DNA of 64,000 bases, taken from NCBI RefSeq assembly GCF_947499065.1, contig NZ_CANMMT010000003.1, forward strand, positions 248,001 to 312,000, written 5' to 3'. Position numbers and translations under genes: made by a program. Source of the stretch: an uncultured Tenacibaculum sp. (GTDB taxonomy: Bacteria > Bacteroidota > Bacteroidia > Flavobacteriales > Flavobacteriaceae). The first letter of the stretch is position 1. Each line of letters opens with the position of its first letter. The notes under the pieces are model-generated. The model was not told the DNA's origin. It worked only from the letters and a program-made list of their open reading frames with translations, and made no database searches. Below, piece by piece: positions 27,455 through 38,187 of this stretch.

Positions 27455-27511
27455 CGCACTCTTAAAATTAGAGTAATTTAAGTACAAATTAAAAACAAGT
27501 AATAATTTAGT

Positions 27512-27886
27512 ATGCCAACTATTCAACAATTAGTTCGTAAAGGAAGAACCAAAATAACTAAGAAGAGTAAATCGGCTGCATTACAAGCATGTCCTCAAAG
27601 ACGTGGAGTTTGTACGCGTGTGTATACCACTACACCTAAGAAACCTAACTCAGCAATGCGTAAGGTAGCAAGGGTAAGGTTAACAAATGGTAACGAAATT
27701 AACGCGTATATCCCAGGAGAAGGGCACAACTTGCAAGAGCACTCGATAGTATTAGTTAGAGGTGGAAGGGTAAAAGATTTGCCAGGTGTTAAGTATCACG
27801 TTGTTCGTGGTGCGTTAGATACTGCAGGAGTTGAGGGAAGAACTCAACGTAGGTCTAAATACGGTGCAAAACGCCCTAAGAAGTAA
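27512..27886 (+). CDS. rpsL: 30S ribosomal protein uS12
   Basis: 124 residues, normal length. The decoding-centre loops are intact: [11 protein letters not shown] (near 41-51) and [14 protein letters not shown] (near 85-98). Both Lys positions where streptomycin resistance usually arises are Lys, so this looks like the sensitive form. First gene of the str operon; rpsG follows after 32 bp. Confidence 0.98.
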   Translation: MPTIQQLVRKGRTKITKKSKSAALQACPQRRGVCTRVYTTTPKKPNSAMRKVARVRLTNGNEINAYIPGEGHNLQEHSIVLVRGGRVKDLPGVKYHVVRGALDTAGVEGRTQRRSKYGAKRPKK

Positions 27887-27918
27887 AATTAATCAATTAA
27901 CTTTTTTAATGTAAAGAC

Positions 27919-28395
27919 ATGAGAAAAAGAAGAGCGAAAAAAAGGATTTTGTTACCGGATCCAAGGTTTAACGACCAATTGGTAACACGTTTTGTGAATA
28001 ACTTAATGTGGGATGGTAAAAAGTCTGTAGCGTTCAAAGTATTTTACGATGCAATGGATATCGTGAATGAAAAAAAGACTGACGAAGAAAAGTCGGCTTT
28101 AGAAATTTGGAAAGATGGATTGTCAAATGTAATGCCTCATGTAGAGGTGCGTTCTCGTAGAGTAGGAGGAGCAACATTTCAAATTCCAATGCAAATTAGA
28201 CCAGACCGTAAGGTGTCAATGGCTATAAAATGGATGATTTCTTATGCGCGTAAGCGTAATGAAAAAACAATGGCTCAACGTTTAGCTGCAGAGGTTTTAG
28301 CTGCTGCTAAAGAAGAAGGAGCTGCTGTTAAGAAAAGAGTTGATACTCATAAAATGGCTGAGGCAAATAAAGCATTTTCACACTTTAGATTCTAA
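27919..28395 (+). CDS. rpsG: 30S ribosomal protein uS7
   Basis: 158 residues, starting [19 protein letters not shown]. uS7 nucleates assembly of the 30S head and contacts E-site tRNA. The signature [21 protein letters not shown] is present in overlapping blocks. It ends 3 bp before fusA. Confidence 0.98.
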   Translation: MRKRRAKKRILLPDPRFNDQLVTRFVNNLMWDGKKSVAFKVFYDAMDIVNEKKTDEEKSALEIWKDGLSNVMPHVEVRSRRVGGATFQIPMQIRPDRKVSMAIKWMISYARKRNEKTMAQRLAAEVLAAAKEEGAAVKKRVDTHKMAEANKAFSHFRF

Positions 28396-28398
28396 GAA

Positions 28399-30516
28399 AT
28401 GGCTAGAGATTTAAAATATACTAGAAATATTGGTATTGCTGCTCATATTGATGCAGGTAAAACTACTACAACTGAGCGTGTATTATATTATACAGGTGTA
28501 AGTCATAAAATAGGTGAGGTACATGATGGTGCTGCTACTATGGACTGGATGGAGCAAGAGCAAGAAAGAGGTATTACAATTACTTCTGCTGCTACCACTT
28601 GTGAGTGGAAGTTTCCTGTGGAAAATGGTCAACCTACAAAAGATACTAAAGGATATCATTTTAATATTATTGATACTCCAGGTCACGTTGATTTTACGGT
28701 AGAGGTAAATCGTTCGTTAAGAGTTCTTGATGGATTGGTTTTCTTATTTAGTGCTGTTGATGGTGTTGAGCCTCAATCTGAAACTAACTGGAGATTAGCT
28801 GATAACTATAAAGTGCCACGTATCGGTTTTGTAAATAAAATGGATCGTCAAGGGTCTAATTTTATGGCTGTATGTCAGCAAGTAAAAGATATGTTAAAAT
28901 CTAATGCTGTTCCAATCGTTATGAATATTGGAGATGAAGCAGATTTTAAAGGTATTGTTGATTTAGTAAAGAACCGTGCTATTATTTGGCATGATCATAC
29001 ACAAGGAGCTACATTTGATATTGTAGATATTCCAGAAGATTTAAAAGAAGAAGCTGCAATGTTACGTGGTAAACTTATTGAAGAAGTTGCTGCTTACGAT
29101 GAGAATCTTTTAGAAAAATTTATGGAAGATGAAGATTCAATTACAGAAGAAGAAGTGCATGCTGCTCTTCGTGCTGCTGTAATGGATATGTCTATTATTC
29201 CTATGATTTGTGGTTCAGCATTTAAAAATAAAGGAGTTCAGTTTTTATTAGATGCAGTTTGTCGTTACTTACCTTCTCCGGTAGATAAAGATGCAATTGT
29301 TGGAACTGATCCTAATACAGGTGAGGAGATTTCTCGTAAGCCAAATGCAAAAGAACCTTTTTCAGCATTAGCATTTAAAATTGCTACAGATCCTTTCGTA
29401 GGGCGTTTAGCGTTTTTCCGTGCTTATTCTGGGCGTTTAGATGCTGGTTCTTACGTGTTAAATAATCGTTCTGGAAAGAAAGAACGTATTTCTCGTATCT
29501 ACCAAATGCACTCAAACAAACAAAATGCAATTGAATATATCGAGGCTGGAGATATTGGAGCTGCAGTAGGGTTTAAATCTATTAAAACAGGTGATACTTT
29601 ATCTGATGAAAAGAACCCAATTATTTTAGAATCAATGGATTTCCCAGATCCAGTAATCGGTATTGCTGTTGAGCCTAAAACTAAAGCTGATGTAGATAAA
29701 TTAGGTTTATCTTTAGCTAAATTAGCAGAAGAAGATCCTACATTTACAGTAAGAACAGATGAGGCTTCTGGTCAGACTATTATCTCAGGAATGGGAGAGT
29801 TACACCTTGATATTATTGTTGACCGTTTAAAACGTGAATTCAAAGTAGAGGTTAATGAAGGTCAACCACAAGTAGAGTACAAAGAGGCTATTACTGCTGC
29901 TGCTGATCACAGAGAGGTTTATAAGAAACAATCTGGTGGACGTGGTAAATTTGCTGATATTGTATTTACTATGGAGCCTGCAGATGAAGGTGTTCAAGGA
30001 TTACAATTTGAATCTATAATTAAAGGTGGTAACGTTCCTAAAGAATTTGTTCCGTCGGTAGAAAAAGGATTCAAAGAAGCAATGAAAAATGGTCCTTTAG
30101 CTGGATACGAAATGGATTCAATGAAAGTGACTTTAAAGGATGGGTCTTTCCACCCTGTAGATTCTGATCAGTTATCATTCGAATTAGCTGCGAAATTAGG
30201 TTATAAAGCTGCTGCAAAAGCTGCAAAAGCTAAAATAATGGAGCCGTTAATGAAATTAGAAGTGTTAACTCCAGAGGAAAACATGGGGGACATCGTAGGA
30301 GATTTAAATAGAAGAAGAGGTCAGGTTAACGATATGAGTGATCGTGCTGGGTCTAAGGTTGTAAAAGCATTAGTGCCATTATCAGAAATGTTTGGTTATG
30401 TTACTGCTTTAAGAACAATGTCTTCTGGTAGAGCAACGTCTACAATGGAATTTTCTCACTATGCAGAGACTCCTACAAATGTTGCTGAGGATGTAATCGC
30501 AAAAGCTAAAGGTTAA
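28399..30516 (+). CDS. fusA: Translation elongation factor G
   Basis: 705 residues. GTPase motifs: [13 protein letters not shown] (G1), [10 protein letters not shown] (G2/switch I), DTPGHVDF (G3), NKMDR (G4) and GSAFKNKG (G5). Domains II to V follow, with GRGKFADI in domain IV. It drives tRNA-mRNA translocation and ribosome recycling. Placed between rpsG and rpsJ as in most bacteria; tuf is not next to it. Confidence 0.98.
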   Translation: MARDLKYTRNIGIAAHIDAGKTTTTERVLYYTGVSHKIGEVHDGAATMDWMEQEQERGITITSAATTCEWKFPVENGQPTKDTKGYHFNIIDTPGHVDFTVEVNRSLRVLDGLVFLFSAVDGVEPQSETNWRLADNYKVPRIGFVNKMDRQGSNFMAVCQQVKDMLKSNAVPIVMNIGDEADFKGIVDLVKNRAIIWHDHTQGATFDIVDIPEDLKEEAAMLRGKLIEEVAAYDENLLEKFMEDEDSITEEEVHAALRAAVMDMSIIPMICGSAFKNKGVQFLLDAVCRYLPSPVDKDAIVGTDPNTGEEISRKPNAKEPFSALAFKIATDPFVGRLAFFRAYSGRLDAGSYVLNNRSGKKERISRIYQMHSNKQNAIEYIEAGDIGAAVGFKSIKTGDTLSDEKNPIILESMDFPDPVIGIAVEPKTKADVDKLGLSLAKLAEEDPTFTVRTDEASGQTIISGMGELHLDIIVDRLKREFKVEVNEGQPQVEYKEAITAAADHREVYKKQSGGRGKFADIVFTMEPADEGVQGLQFESIIKGGNVPKEFVPSVEKGFKEAMKNGPLAGYEMDSMKVTLKDGSFHPVDSDQLSFELAAKLGYKAAAKAAKAKIMEPLMKLEVLTPEENMGDIVGDLNRRRGQVNDMSDRAGSKVVKALVPLSEMFGYVTALRTMSSGRATSTMEFSHYAETPTNVAEDVIAKAKG

Positions 30517-30528
30517 TAAGATATTAAG

Positions 30529-30834
30529 ATGAGCCAAAAAATTAGAATTAAATTAAAATCTTACGATTACAATTTAGTAGATAAATCTGCTGAGAAAATC
30601 GTAAAGACAGTAAAGTCAACTGGAGCTGTAGTAAACGGTCCAATTCCTTTACCAACAAATAAAAAGATTTTTACAGTATTACGTTCACCACACGTAAACA
30701 AAAAATCTAGAGAGCAATTTCAATTATCTGCTTACAAAAGATTATTAGATATCTATAGTTCTTCTTCAAAAACTATTGATGCTTTAATGAAACTTGAGTT
30801 ACCAAGCGGTGTTGAAGTTGAGATAAAAGTATAA
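30529..30834 (+). CDS. rpsJ: 30S ribosomal protein uS10
   Basis: 101 residues, [20 protein letters not shown], with the loop [20 protein letters not shown] that inserts in the 30S head and (by family knowledge) binds NusB in antitermination. Here it belongs to the fusA transcript: a terminator directly follows, separating it from rplC, unlike the E. coli S10 operon. Confidence 0.97.
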   Translation: MSQKIRIKLKSYDYNLVDKSAEKIVKTVKSTGAVVNGPIPLPTNKKIFTVLRSPHVNKKSREQFQLSAYKRLLDIYSSSSKTIDALMKLELPSGVEVEIKV

Positions 30835-30843
30835 GTAAGTGAT

Positions 30844-30882
30844 AACTTTCGGTTTAATTTTGTTAAACCGAAAGTTTTTTTT
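30844..30882 (+). terminator. Terminator between rpsJ and rplC
   Basis: A 14-bp stem (30844-30857 with 30863-30876, loop TTTTG), then a T-tract to 30882. Its loop supplies the TTTG box of the rplC promoter. Confidence 0.85.
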
Positions 30883-30889
30883 ACTTTTG
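30859..30889 (+). promoter_or_regulatory. Promoter of the rplC operon, embedded in the terminator
   Basis: TTTG (30859-30862, the loop of the rpsJ terminator), 19 bp, TACTTTTG (30882-30889), followed by C. The spacing is the same as at the rpsL promoter. Confidence 0.75.
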
Positions 30890-30990
30890 CACACCGAAAT
30901 TTTGTATTTCGTGGTGTAAAAATTCTGTTGATTATCAGAATTTAACATGTCCTGAGGGTTTCGCGAAGGAAAAACGGTAAAAACAAATTC

Positions 30991-31021
30991 AGAGTGAAGG
31001 AGTTTTTCGCTCTTTTTTTTT
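30991..31021 (+). promoter_or_regulatory. Attenuator-like hairpin in the rplC leader
   Basis: Stem AGAGTGAA / TTCGCTCT (30991-30998 with 31006-31013, one wobble pair), followed by eight T residues. It lies about 100 nt into a ~225-nt untranslated leader (30895-31120) with no ORF. The form is that of a transcription attenuator, possibly for ribosomal-protein autoregulation. Confidence 0.55.
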
Positions 31022-31120
31022 GAGAAAATCAAAGGAAAAACTGAAACTTTTGTTTCAAACAATTATTATTAATAGACGCGCTGGATAAAATATAAATCTA
31101 TCGTCTTAAAATTAACAAAT

Positions 31121-31738
31121 ATGTCTGGGTTAATAGGTAGAAAAGTAGGTATGACCAGCTTATTCGATGAGAACGGGAAGAATATTCCTTGTACTGTAAT
31201 CGAAGCAGGACCATGCGTAGTTACCCAAGTCAGAACCGAAGAAGTTGACGGATACAATGCGTTACAACTAGGTTTCGATGACAAAAAAGCAAAAAGCTCT
31301 AATAAAGCTTTAGATGGACACTTTAAAAAAGCTGGAACATCTGCTAAGAAAAAAGTCGTTGAATTTCAAGGTTTTGATGGAGAGTACAAATTAGGAGATT
31401 CAATTACTGTAGAACACTTTATAGAAGGAGAGTTCGTAGATGTTTCTGGTATCTCTAAAGGTAAAGGATTTCAAGGTGTTGTAAAACGTCATGGTTTTGC
31501 TGGAGTTGGACAAGCAACTCACGGTCAACATAACCGTTTAAGAGCTCCTGGTTCTATTGGTGCTGCATCTTACCCTGCAAGAGTATTCAAAGGAATGCGT
31601 ATGGCAGGTCGTATGGGTGGAGACAAAGTAAAAGTTCAAAATTTAAAAGTATTAAAAGTGGTTGCTGATAAGAATCTTATCGTAGTAAAAGGAGCTATTC
31701 CTGGTCACAAAAATGCTTTTGTAACTATCGAGAAATAA
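31121..31738 (+). CDS. rplC: 50S ribosomal protein uL3
   Basis: 205 residues, [19 protein letters not shown]. It contains [18 protein letters not shown], whose Gln is the PrmB methylation site in other bacteria, in the loop reaching the peptidyl-transferase region. First gene after the long leader. Its stop overlaps the rplD start by one base (TAATG). Confidence 0.98.
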   Translation: MSGLIGRKVGMTSLFDENGKNIPCTVIEAGPCVVTQVRTEEVDGYNALQLGFDDKKAKSSNKALDGHFKKAGTSAKKKVVEFQGFDGEYKLGDSITVEHFIEGEFVDVSGISKGKGFQGVVKRHGFAGVGQATHGQHNRLRAPGSIGAASYPARVFKGMRMAGRMGGDKVKVQNLKVLKVVADKNLIVVKGAIPGHKNAFVTIEK

Positions 31739-32367
31739 TGAAAGTAGCAGTTTTAGATATTACAGGGAAAGATACTGGTAGAAAAGTTGAGCTTTCTAAC
31801 GAAGTATTCGGAATTGAACCAAATGATCACGCAATCTATTTAGATGTTAAGCAATATTTGGCAAATCAAAGACAAGGTACTCATAAATCGAAAGAAAGAG
31901 CTGAGATAGCTGGTAGTACAAGAAAGATTAAGAAGCAAAAAGGAACTGGTACAGCACGTGCAGGTTCTATCAAATCTGGAGTTTTCAGAGGAGGTGGACG
32001 TATGTTTGGACCAAGACCAAGAAACTATTCTTTCAAATTAAATAAAAACTTAAAGCGTTTAGCACGTAAATCTGCTTTAAGTATTCAAGCAAAAGATAGC
32101 AATTTAGTAGTTGTTGAAGATTTCAATTTTGAAGCTCCAAAGACTAAAGAGTTTATCAATGTTTTAAAAGCTTTAGGATTAGAGACTCAAAAGTCTTTAT
32201 TCGTGTTAGGAGAAGAAAATAAAAATGTTTATTTATCATCTCGTAACTTAAAAAAATCTAAAGTGGTTAATGCTACAGGAGTAAATACTTACAGTGTTTT
32301 AAATGCTAATAAAGTAGTTATTTCTGAAAGCTCTTTAGAAGGAATTCAATCTAATTTAAGTAAATAG
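31738..32367 (+). CDS. rplD: 50S ribosomal protein uL4
   Basis: 209 residues. The long loop reaching the peptide exit tunnel is present ([31 protein letters not shown]). uL4 is the autoregulator of the S10 operon in Proteobacteria; whether it acts on the rplC leader here is unknown. Coupled to rplC by the TAATG overlap. Confidence 0.97.
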   Translation: MKVAVLDITGKDTGRKVELSNEVFGIEPNDHAIYLDVKQYLANQRQGTHKSKERAEIAGSTRKIKKQKGTGTARAGSIKSGVFRGGGRMFGPRPRNYSFKLNKNLKRLARKSALSIQAKDSNLVVVEDFNFEAPKTKEFINVLKALGLETQKSLFVLGEENKNVYLSSRNLKKSKVVNATGVNTYSVLNANKVVISESSLEGIQSNLSK

Positions 32368-32375
32368 GGAACGAA

Positions 32376-32666
32376 ATGAGTATTTTAATAAAACCTATTA
32401 TTACGGAAAAAGCAACAAATGATAGCGAGGTATATAACCGTTATGCATTTGTAGTAAATAAGAAAGCTAACAAAGTTGAAATCAGAGGAGCTGTTGAGGC
32501 TGCTTATGGTGTAGCGGTTACTTCTGTTAAAACTATGAACTATCCTATTCAAAGAACTACTAAATACACTAAGAAAGGTTTAGTAACAGGGATAAAAAGT
32601 GGATACAAGAAAGCAATTGTTCAGTTAGCTGAAGGAGAAATTATTGATTTTTATAACAATCTTTAA
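32376..32666 (+). CDS. rplW: 50S ribosomal protein uL23
   Basis: 96 residues, [18 protein letters not shown]. It lies at the tunnel exit, where trigger factor and SRP dock. Normal length and position, 8 bp after rplD. Confidence 0.97.
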   Translation: MSILIKPIITEKATNDSEVYNRYAFVVNKKANKVEIRGAVEAAYGVAVTSVKTMNYPIQRTTKYTKKGLVTGIKSGYKKAIVQLAEGEIIDFYNNL

Positions 32667-32677
32667 GAAAAGACAGA

Positions 32678-33502
32678 ATGTCAGTTAGAAAATTAAAACC
32701 AATAACACCAGGTCAGCGTTTTAGAGTTGTAAATGGGTTCGACACCATTACTACTGATAAGCCGGAGAAATCTTTATTAGCTCCGAAAAAAAGATCTGGA
32801 GGTCGAAACAATCAGGGTAGAATGACAACACGTAATATCGGTGGAGGTCATAAACAAAAATACCGTATTATCGATTTCAAAAGAGATAAACAAGGTATCC
32901 CTGCAACAGTAAAAACTATCGAGTATGATCCAAATCGTACTGCATTTATTGCATTAGTTAGTTATGCTGATGGTGAAAAACGTTATGTAATTGCGCAAAA
33001 CGGATTAAAAGTAGGTCAAACTATCGTTTCAGGTAAAGACGTAGCTCCAGAAGTTGGAAATGCTATGTATTTAAGTGAAATTCCTTTAGGTACAACTATT
33101 TCTTGTATCGAGTTACGTCCAGGGCAAGGAGCTGTTATGGCTCGTTCAGCTGGTTCATTTGCTCAATTAATGGCAAGAGATGGAAAGTATGCTACAGTGA
33201 AGTTACCTTCAGGTGAAACAAGATTAATCTTATTAACTTGTATGGCTACTATCGGAGTTGTTTCTAACTCAGATCATCAATTATTAGTGTCTGGTAAAGC
33301 AGGTAGAAGTAGATGGTTAGGTAGAAGACCAAGAACTAACCCAGTTAGAATGAATCCAGTTGATCACCCAATGGGTGGTGGTGAAGGACGTTCTTCAGGA
33401 GGACATCCAAGATCTAGAAACGGTATTCCAGCTAAAGGATTTAAGACTAGGTCTAAGACTAAAGCTAGTAATAAGTATATTATAGAACGTAGAAAGAAAT
33501 AA
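32678..33502 (+). CDS. rplB: 50S ribosomal protein uL2
   Basis: 274 residues. It contains the conserved [13 protein letters not shown] segment with the His near the peptidyl-transferase centre, and [20 protein letters not shown] at the N-terminal rRNA-binding domain. 11 bp after rplW. Confidence 0.98.
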   Translation: MSVRKLKPITPGQRFRVVNGFDTITTDKPEKSLLAPKKRSGGRNNQGRMTTRNIGGGHKQKYRIIDFKRDKQGIPATVKTIEYDPNRTAFIALVSYADGEKRYVIAQNGLKVGQTIVSGKDVAPEVGNAMYLSEIPLGTTISCIELRPGQGAVMARSAGSFAQLMARDGKYATVKLPSGETRLILLTCMATIGVVSNSDHQLLVSGKAGRSRWLGRRPRTNPVRMNPVDHPMGGGEGRSSGGHPRSRNGIPAKGFKTRSKTKASNKYIIERRKK

Positions 33503-33505
33503 GAC

Positions 33506-33784
33506 ATGGCAAGATCATTAAAAAAAGGACCTTTCGTTCACTATAAACTAGAGAAAAAGGTGTTGGCAAACGTTGAAACTGAGAGCAAATCAGTTATTAA
33601 AACTTGGTCAAGAGCAAGTATGATTACTCCAGATTTCGTTGGTCAAACAATTGCAGTTCACAACGGACGTCAGTTTGTACCAGTTTACGTTACAGAAAAC
33701 ATGGTAGGTCATAAATTAGGCGAATTTTCACCAACACGTTCTTTTAGAGGGCACGCTGGTGCAAAAAATAAAGGAAAAAAATAA
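33506..33784 (+). CDS. rpsS: 30S ribosomal protein uS19
   Basis: 92 residues, [19 protein letters not shown], with [26 protein letters not shown] core. It binds the 30S head with uS13. 3 bp after rplB. Confidence 0.97.
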   Translation: MARSLKKGPFVHYKLEKKVLANVETESKSVIKTWSRASMITPDFVGQTIAVHNGRQFVPVYVTENMVGHKLGEFSPTRSFRGHAGAKNKGKK

Positions 33785-33794
33785 GTAGGAAATT

Positions 33795-34199
33795 ATGGGA
33801 AGTCGTAAACATAACATGGCAACACAGTTAAAAGAAGCTAGAAAGTCTAGAGCTTTCGCTAAAATAACTAATTGTCCTACATCACCAAGAAAAATGCGCT
33901 TGGTAGCAGATTTAGTAAGAGGAGTAGAGGTTGAGAAAGCTTTACAAATCTTAAAGTTTAGTCCAAAAGAAGCATCTCGTAACTTAGAAAAGTTATTATT
34001 ATCAGCTATTGCTAACTGGCAAGCTAAAAATGAAGATGCAAGTATCGAAGATGCTGGATTATTCGTAAAATCAATCTGTGTAGATAGCGCAGGTATGTTA
34101 AAAAGATTAAGACCAGCTCCACAAGGGCGTGCACACAGAATTCGTAAGCGTTCTAATCACGTAACTTTAGAGTTAGGTACTAAAAATAACAGTAATTAA
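33795..34199 (+). CDS. rplV: 50S ribosomal protein uL22
   Basis: 134 residues from the ATG at 33795 ([11 protein letters not shown]). The short N-terminal extension is usual in Flavobacteria, so this start is preferred over the internal ATG. Core [18 protein letters not shown]; the tunnel loop [13 protein letters not shown] is intact, the site where macrolide resistance changes occur in other species. Confidence 0.96.
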   Translation: MGSRKHNMATQLKEARKSRAFAKITNCPTSPRKMRLVADLVRGVEVEKALQILKFSPKEASRNLEKLLLSAIANWQAKNEDASIEDAGLFVKSICVDSAGMLKRLRPAPQGRAHRIRKRSNHVTLELGTKNNSN

Positions 34200-34210
34200 T
34201 CAAAGTAGAA

Positions 34211-34933
34211 ATGGGACAAAAAACAAATCCAATAGGAAATCGTTTAGGAATCATCAGAGGATGGGAATCTAACTGGTATGGTGGAAATGACTACGGAGAT
34301 AAATTAGCTGAAGACGATAAAATAAGAAAGTATATTAATGCTAGATTATTTAAAGCAAGTGTATCTCGTGTAATTATTGAGCGTACTTTAAAACTTGTAA
34401 CCGTTACTATCACTACTGCACGTCCAGGTATCATTATTGGTAAAGGAGGTCAAGAGGTAGACAAGTTAAAAGAAGAGCTTAAGAAAATTACTAGTAAAGA
34501 AGTTCAAATTAATATTTTCGAAATTAAGCGTCCAGAATTAGATGCTAAATTAGTAGCAGCTAGTGTAGCTCGTCAAATCGAAAACAGAATTTCTTACAAG
34601 AGAGCAACAAAAATGGCTATCGCAGCTTCAATGAGAATGAATGCAGAAGGGATTAAAATCCAATTATCTGGTCGTTTAAACGGAGCAGAAATGGCGCGTT
34701 CTGAGCATTATAAAGAAGGAAGAATTCCTCTTTCTACTTTTAGAGCAGATATCGATTATGCACTTGTTGAAGCACATACTCAATACGGAAGAATCGGTGT
34801 TAAAGTATGGATTATGAAAGGTGAGGTTTATGGAAAACGTGAATTATCTCCATTAGTTGGATTATCTAAACAAAAAGGTAACTCAAACAAAGGTGGCGGT
34901 AATGGTAAGCGTCAATCTCGCAGAAGAAAATAA
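34211..34933 (+). CDS. rpsC: 30S ribosomal protein uS3
   Basis: 240 residues. N-terminal KH domain with [19 protein letters not shown]-terminal [20 protein letters not shown], and a Gly/Lys/Arg-rich tail. It lines the mRNA entry channel. 11 bp after rplV. Confidence 0.97.
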   Translation: MGQKTNPIGNRLGIIRGWESNWYGGNDYGDKLAEDDKIRKYINARLFKASVSRVIIERTLKLVTVTITTARPGIIIGKGGQEVDKLKEELKKITSKEVQINIFEIKRPELDAKLVAASVARQIENRISYKRATKMAIAASMRMNAEGIKIQLSGRLNGAEMARSEHYKEGRIPLSTFRADIDYALVEAHTQYGRIGVKVWIMKGEVYGKRELSPLVGLSKQKGNSNKGGGNGKRQSRRRK

Positions 34934-34955
34934 TTTTTAAAATTAGAAATTAAAA

Positions 34956-35387
34956 ATGTTACAGCCAAAAAGAGTAAAATACCGTAAGGTACAGAAGGCC
35001 AAAGGTAATATGAAAGGTAACTCTAATAGAGGAAACCAACTTTCTAACGGAATGTTTGGAATCAAATCATTAGACCAAAACCTATTAACCTCTCGCCAAA
35101 TAGAGGCAGCTCGTATTGCGGCAACTCGTTATATGAAAAGAGAAGGGCAGCTTTGGATTAAAATATTTCCAGACAAACCTATTACTAAGAAGCCATTAGA
35201 AGTACGTATGGGTAAAGGTAAAGGTGCTCCAGATCATTTTGTTGCTGTTGTAAAACCAGGTAGAATTTTGTTTGAAGTTGGTGGTGTACCAATGGAAGTA
35301 GCAAAAGAAGCTTTACGTTTAGCAGCTCAAAAACTTCCAGTAAAGACGAAGTTTGTTATCGCAAGAGATTTTGATTTTAACGCTTAA
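34956..35387 (+). CDS. rplP: 50S ribosomal protein uL16
   Basis: 143 residues, [17 protein letters not shown], with [18 protein letters not shown]. It contacts A-site tRNA on the 50S. Begins 22 bp after rpsC. Confidence 0.97.
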   Translation: MLQPKRVKYRKVQKAKGNMKGNSNRGNQLSNGMFGIKSLDQNLLTSRQIEAARIAATRYMKREGQLWIKIFPDKPITKKPLEVRMGKGKGAPDHFVAVVKPGRILFEVGGVPMEVAKEALRLAAQKLPVKTKFVIARDFDFNA

Positions 35388-35398
35388 TTCTAAAAGAC

Positions 35399-35590
35399 AT
35401 GAAACAATCAGAAATTAAAGAATTATCTATCGCAGACTTACAAGAAAAGTTAGGAGCGTTAAAGAAAAATTATACGGATCTTAAGATGGCTCACGCCATA
35501 ACTCCATTGGAAAATCCATTAGAGTTACGTAGCTTAAGAAGAACTGTGGCAAGAATTGCTACAGAGTTAACCAAAAGAGAATTACAATAA
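35399..35590 (+). CDS. rpmC: 50S ribosomal protein uL29
   Basis: 63 residues, an all-helical protein near the tunnel exit (MKQSEIKELSIADLQEKLG, NPLELRSLRRTVARIATEL). 11 bp after rplP. Confidence 0.95.
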   Translation: MKQSEIKELSIADLQEKLGALKKNYTDLKMAHAITPLENPLELRSLRRTVARIATELTKRELQ

Positions 35591-35608
35591 TTCTAGTCAG
35601 TTTTAAAG

Positions 35609-35866
35609 ATGGAAAAAAGAAATCTTAGAAAAGAGAGAATAGGTGTTGTATCTAGTAACAAAATGGAGAAATCTATAGTTGTTTCTGAGGTAAAAAGAGT
35701 AAAGCACCCAATGTACGGTAAGTTCGTATTAAAAACGAAAAAGTACGTTGCACATGACGAGAATAACGATTGCAACGAAGGAGATACTGTAAGGATAATG
35801 GAAACACGTCCTATGAGTAAATCTAAACGTTGGAGATTAGTAGAAATCCTAGAAAGAGCTAAATAA
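35609..35866 (+). CDS. rpsQ: 30S ribosomal protein uS17
   Basis: 85 residues, [20 protein letters not shown], with [16 protein letters not shown] and the OB-fold end [14 protein letters not shown]. It is a primary 16S rRNA binder. 18 bp after rpmC, 1 bp before rplN. Confidence 0.97.
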   Translation: MEKRNLRKERIGVVSSNKMEKSIVVSEVKRVKHPMYGKFVLKTKKYVAHDENNDCNEGDTVRIMETRPMSKSKRWRLVEILERAK

Positions 35867-35867
35867 T

Positions 35868-36236
35868 ATGTTACAGACAGAATCAAGATTAAGAGTCGCA
35901 GATAACACTGGAGCAAAAGAAGTTTTAGTGATTAGAGTTTTAGGAGGAACAAAAAAGCGTTACGCTAGCGTTGGAGATAAAATTGTAGTAACTGTAAAGT
36001 CTGCAACTCCAAACGGAACTGTAAAGAAAGGTCAAGTATCTCGTGCAGTTGTTGTTCGTACTAAGAAGGAAATTAGACGTAAAGACGGATCATACATCAG
36101 ATTTGATGACAATGCTTGTGTTCTTTTAAATCCTACAGAGGAAATGAGAGGAACTCGTGTATTTGGTCCTGTTGCCCGTGAATTACGTGATAAGCAATTT
36201 ATGAAGATAGTATCATTAGCACCTGAAGTGCTTTAA
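35868..36236 (+). CDS. rplN: 50S ribosomal protein uL14
   Basis: 122 residues, [19 protein letters not shown], with [19 protein letters not shown] and [13 protein letters not shown]. It forms intersubunit bridges. In E. coli the spc operon begins here, but in this window rplN is part of the rplC transcript. Confidence 0.98.
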   Translation: MLQTESRLRVADNTGAKEVLVIRVLGGTKKRYASVGDKIVVTVKSATPNGTVKKGQVSRAVVVRTKKEIRRKDGSYIRFDDNACVLLNPTEEMRGTRVFGPVARELRDKQFMKIVSLAPEVL

Positions 36237-36248
36237 ATCGACATTAAG

Positions 36249-36557
36249 ATGAAGAAGTTCAAAATTAAATCAGGAGATACTGTTAAAGTATTAGCAGGAG
36301 ATCACAAAGGATCGGAAGGTAAAGTTTTACAAATTCTTAAAGATAAAGATAGAGTTTTAGTAGAAGGTGTTAATATGGTGTCTAAACACACTAAACCAAG
36401 CGCTGCTAATCCTCAAGGAGGAATTGTAAAGAAAGAAGCTCCATTACATATATCAAACGTTGCATTAGTTGAAAATGGCGAAGCAGTAAGAGTTGGTTAT
36501 AAAGTAGAAGGAGATAAGAAAGTAAGATTTTCAAAAAAATCAGATAAAGCAATATAA
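36249..36557 (+). CDS. rplX: 50S ribosomal protein uL24
   Basis: 102 residues with an N-terminal KOW motif ([20 protein letters not shown]). An assembly initiator on 23S rRNA near the tunnel exit. 12 bp after rplN. Confidence 0.97.
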   Translation: MKKFKIKSGDTVKVLAGDHKGSEGKVLQILKDKDRVLVEGVNMVSKHTKPSAANPQGGIVKKEAPLHISNVALVENGEAVRVGYKVEGDKKVRFSKKSDKAI

Positions 36558-36559
36558 CC

Positions 36560-37111
36560 ATGAGTTACGTACCAAGATTAAAAGAAGAGTACAAGAGCAG
36601 AGTTATCAAAGCTCTTACTGATGAATTTGGTTATAGCAATGTAATGCAAGTACCTAAATTACAAAAGATTGTTGTAAGTAAAGGTGTAGGTGCAGCTATA
36701 GCAGATAAGAAATTAATTGAATATGCTGTTGATGAGTTAACTACTATCACAGGTCAAAAAGCAGTTCCAACAATTTCTAAGAAAGACGTTGCAAACTTCA
36801 AATTACGTAAAGGAATGCCAATTGGTGCAAAAGTTACGTTAAGAGGTGATAAAATGTTCGAATTTTTAGATAGATTAGTTACAGCTTCTTTACCACGTGT
36901 AAGAGACTTTAACGGAATCAAAGCTAACGGTTTTGATGGTAGAGGTAATTACAATTTAGGTATTACTGAACAAATCATCTATCCTGAAATTAATATTGAT
37001 CAAGTAAAAAAGATTAGTGGTATGGATATTACTTTTGTAACATCTGCAAACACTGATAAAGAAGCTAAATCATTATTAGGAGAATTAGGTTTACCATTTA
37101 AAAAGAACTAA
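36560..37111 (+). CDS. rplE: 50S ribosomal protein uL5
   Basis: 183 residues with [40 protein letters not shown] and [13 protein letters not shown]. It binds 5S rRNA and contacts P-site tRNA. 2 bp after rplX. Confidence 0.98.
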   Translation: MSYVPRLKEEYKSRVIKALTDEFGYSNVMQVPKLQKIVVSKGVGAAIADKKLIEYAVDELTTITGQKAVPTISKKDVANFKLRKGMPIGAKVTLRGDKMFEFLDRLVTASLPRVRDFNGIKANGFDGRGNYNLGITEQIIYPEINIDQVKKISGMDITFVTSANTDKEAKSLLGELGLPFKKN

Positions 37112-37114
37112 AAG

Positions 37115-37384
37115 ATGGCTAAAGAATCAATGAAAGCGCGTGAGCGCAAAAGAGCTAAAACGGTAGCAAAGTATGCAGAAAAGAGAAAGGCTTTAAAAGA
37201 AGCTGGAGACTATGAAGCGTTACAAAAATTACCAAAGAATGCATCACCAATTAGAATGCACAATCGTTGTAAATTAACTGGTCGTCCAAAAGGATATATG
37301 CGTCAGTTCGGAATTTCACGTGTAACTTTCCGTGAAATGGCTAACCAAGGATTAATTCCAGGAGTAAAAAAAGCAAGCTGGTAA
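37115..37384 (+). CDS. rpsN: 30S ribosomal protein uS14, zinc-free type
   Basis: 89 residues. It has the core [20 protein letters not shown], and lacks the CxxC-x12-CxxC zinc ribbon of the short form; only one Cys remains. The long zinc-free form is usual in Bacteroidota. Last gene of the rplC transcript: a terminator follows. Confidence 0.97.
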   Translation: MAKESMKARERKRAKTVAKYAEKRKALKEAGDYEALQKLPKNASPIRMHNRCKLTGRPKGYMRQFGISRVTFREMANQGLIPGVKKASW

Positions 37385-37404
37385 ACAGCACGTTTTTATA
37401 AATT

Positions 37405-37446
37405 AAAAAAGGTATATAGCAGTAAAATGCTATATGCCTTTTTTGC
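37405..37446 (+). terminator. Terminator between rpsN and rpsH
   Basis: A 17-bp stem (37405-37421 with 37428-37444, one G-T pair), loop GTAAAA, ending in a T-run. It separates the first part of the S10/spc cluster from rpsH. Confidence 0.85.
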
Positions 37447-37562
37447 TTTTTCTAAAATTATATACCATAGATTACTTGGCTTAATTTAAGTTGAAAATAG
37501 ATAGAAATTAGACCTAGTTTGTTCCAATAAATTAAGAGTCAAAATGATAAGATTTAAAAACG

Positions 37563-37592
37563 TTTGAATTTTAAAAAAAATATGTATATTTG
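37563..37592 (+). promoter_or_regulatory. Promoter of the rpsH operon
   Basis: TTTG (37563-37566), 18 bp, TATATTTG (37585-37592) followed by C. A leader of about 175 nt without an ORF follows (37600-37776). It holds a possible stem CTTGTAAG / CTTGCAAG (37622-37629 with 37653-37660) and no clear terminator. Confidence 0.8.
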
Positions 37593-37776
37593 CACTCTGT
37601 TTTTTATAGGGTAAATTATGTCTTGTAAGTAACTGTTATTAATTAACAAAGCCTTGCAAGTGATTTATTTCTGAAAAACAAAAAATGAATATTAACTGGT
37701 TTCAGGTTCAGTAGCTGTTTATTATCAAACAATAAAAAACAAAATATTGAAAACCAAAACCGAAATTTAATTAATT

Positions 37777-38175
37777 ATGTATACAGATCCAATTGCGGAT
37801 TTTCTTACTCGAGTGAGAAATGCTATTGCAGCAAATCACAGAGTAGTTGAGATTCCTGCTTCAAAGTTGAAGAAGGAAATGACGAAAATTTTGTTCGATC
37901 AAGGTTACATTTTAAGCTACCAATTTAATGATGATAAAGTTCAAGGAACTATCAAGATAGCTTTAAAATATGACCGTGACACGAAAGAATCAGTAATCAG
38001 AAAGATTCAAAGAATTTCAACACCAGGTTTACGTAAATACGTTGGTTCAAAAGAGATGCCAAGAGTATTAAACGGATTAGGTATTGCTATCGTTTCTACA
38101 TCGAAAGGTGTAATGACTAACAAGAAAGCAAGACTAGAAAACGTTGGTGGAGAAGTATTATGTTACGTTTATTAA
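37777..38175 (+). CDS. rpsH: 30S ribosomal protein uS8
   Basis: 132 residues, MYTDPIADFLTRVRNAIAAN, with STPGLRKYVGSKEMPRVLNG and the end GGEVLCYVY. It binds the central 16S domain and is the known spc-operon repressor in Gammaproteobacteria. Here it heads its own transcript, after a long untranslated leader. Confidence 0.98.
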   Translation: MYTDPIADFLTRVRNAIAANHRVVEIPASKLKKEMTKILFDQGYILSYQFNDDKVQGTIKIALKYDRDTKESVIRKIQRISTPGLRKYVGSKEMPRVLNGLGIAIVSTSKGVMTNKKARLENVGGEVLCYVY

Positions 38176-38187
38176 TCACTTTGTACA

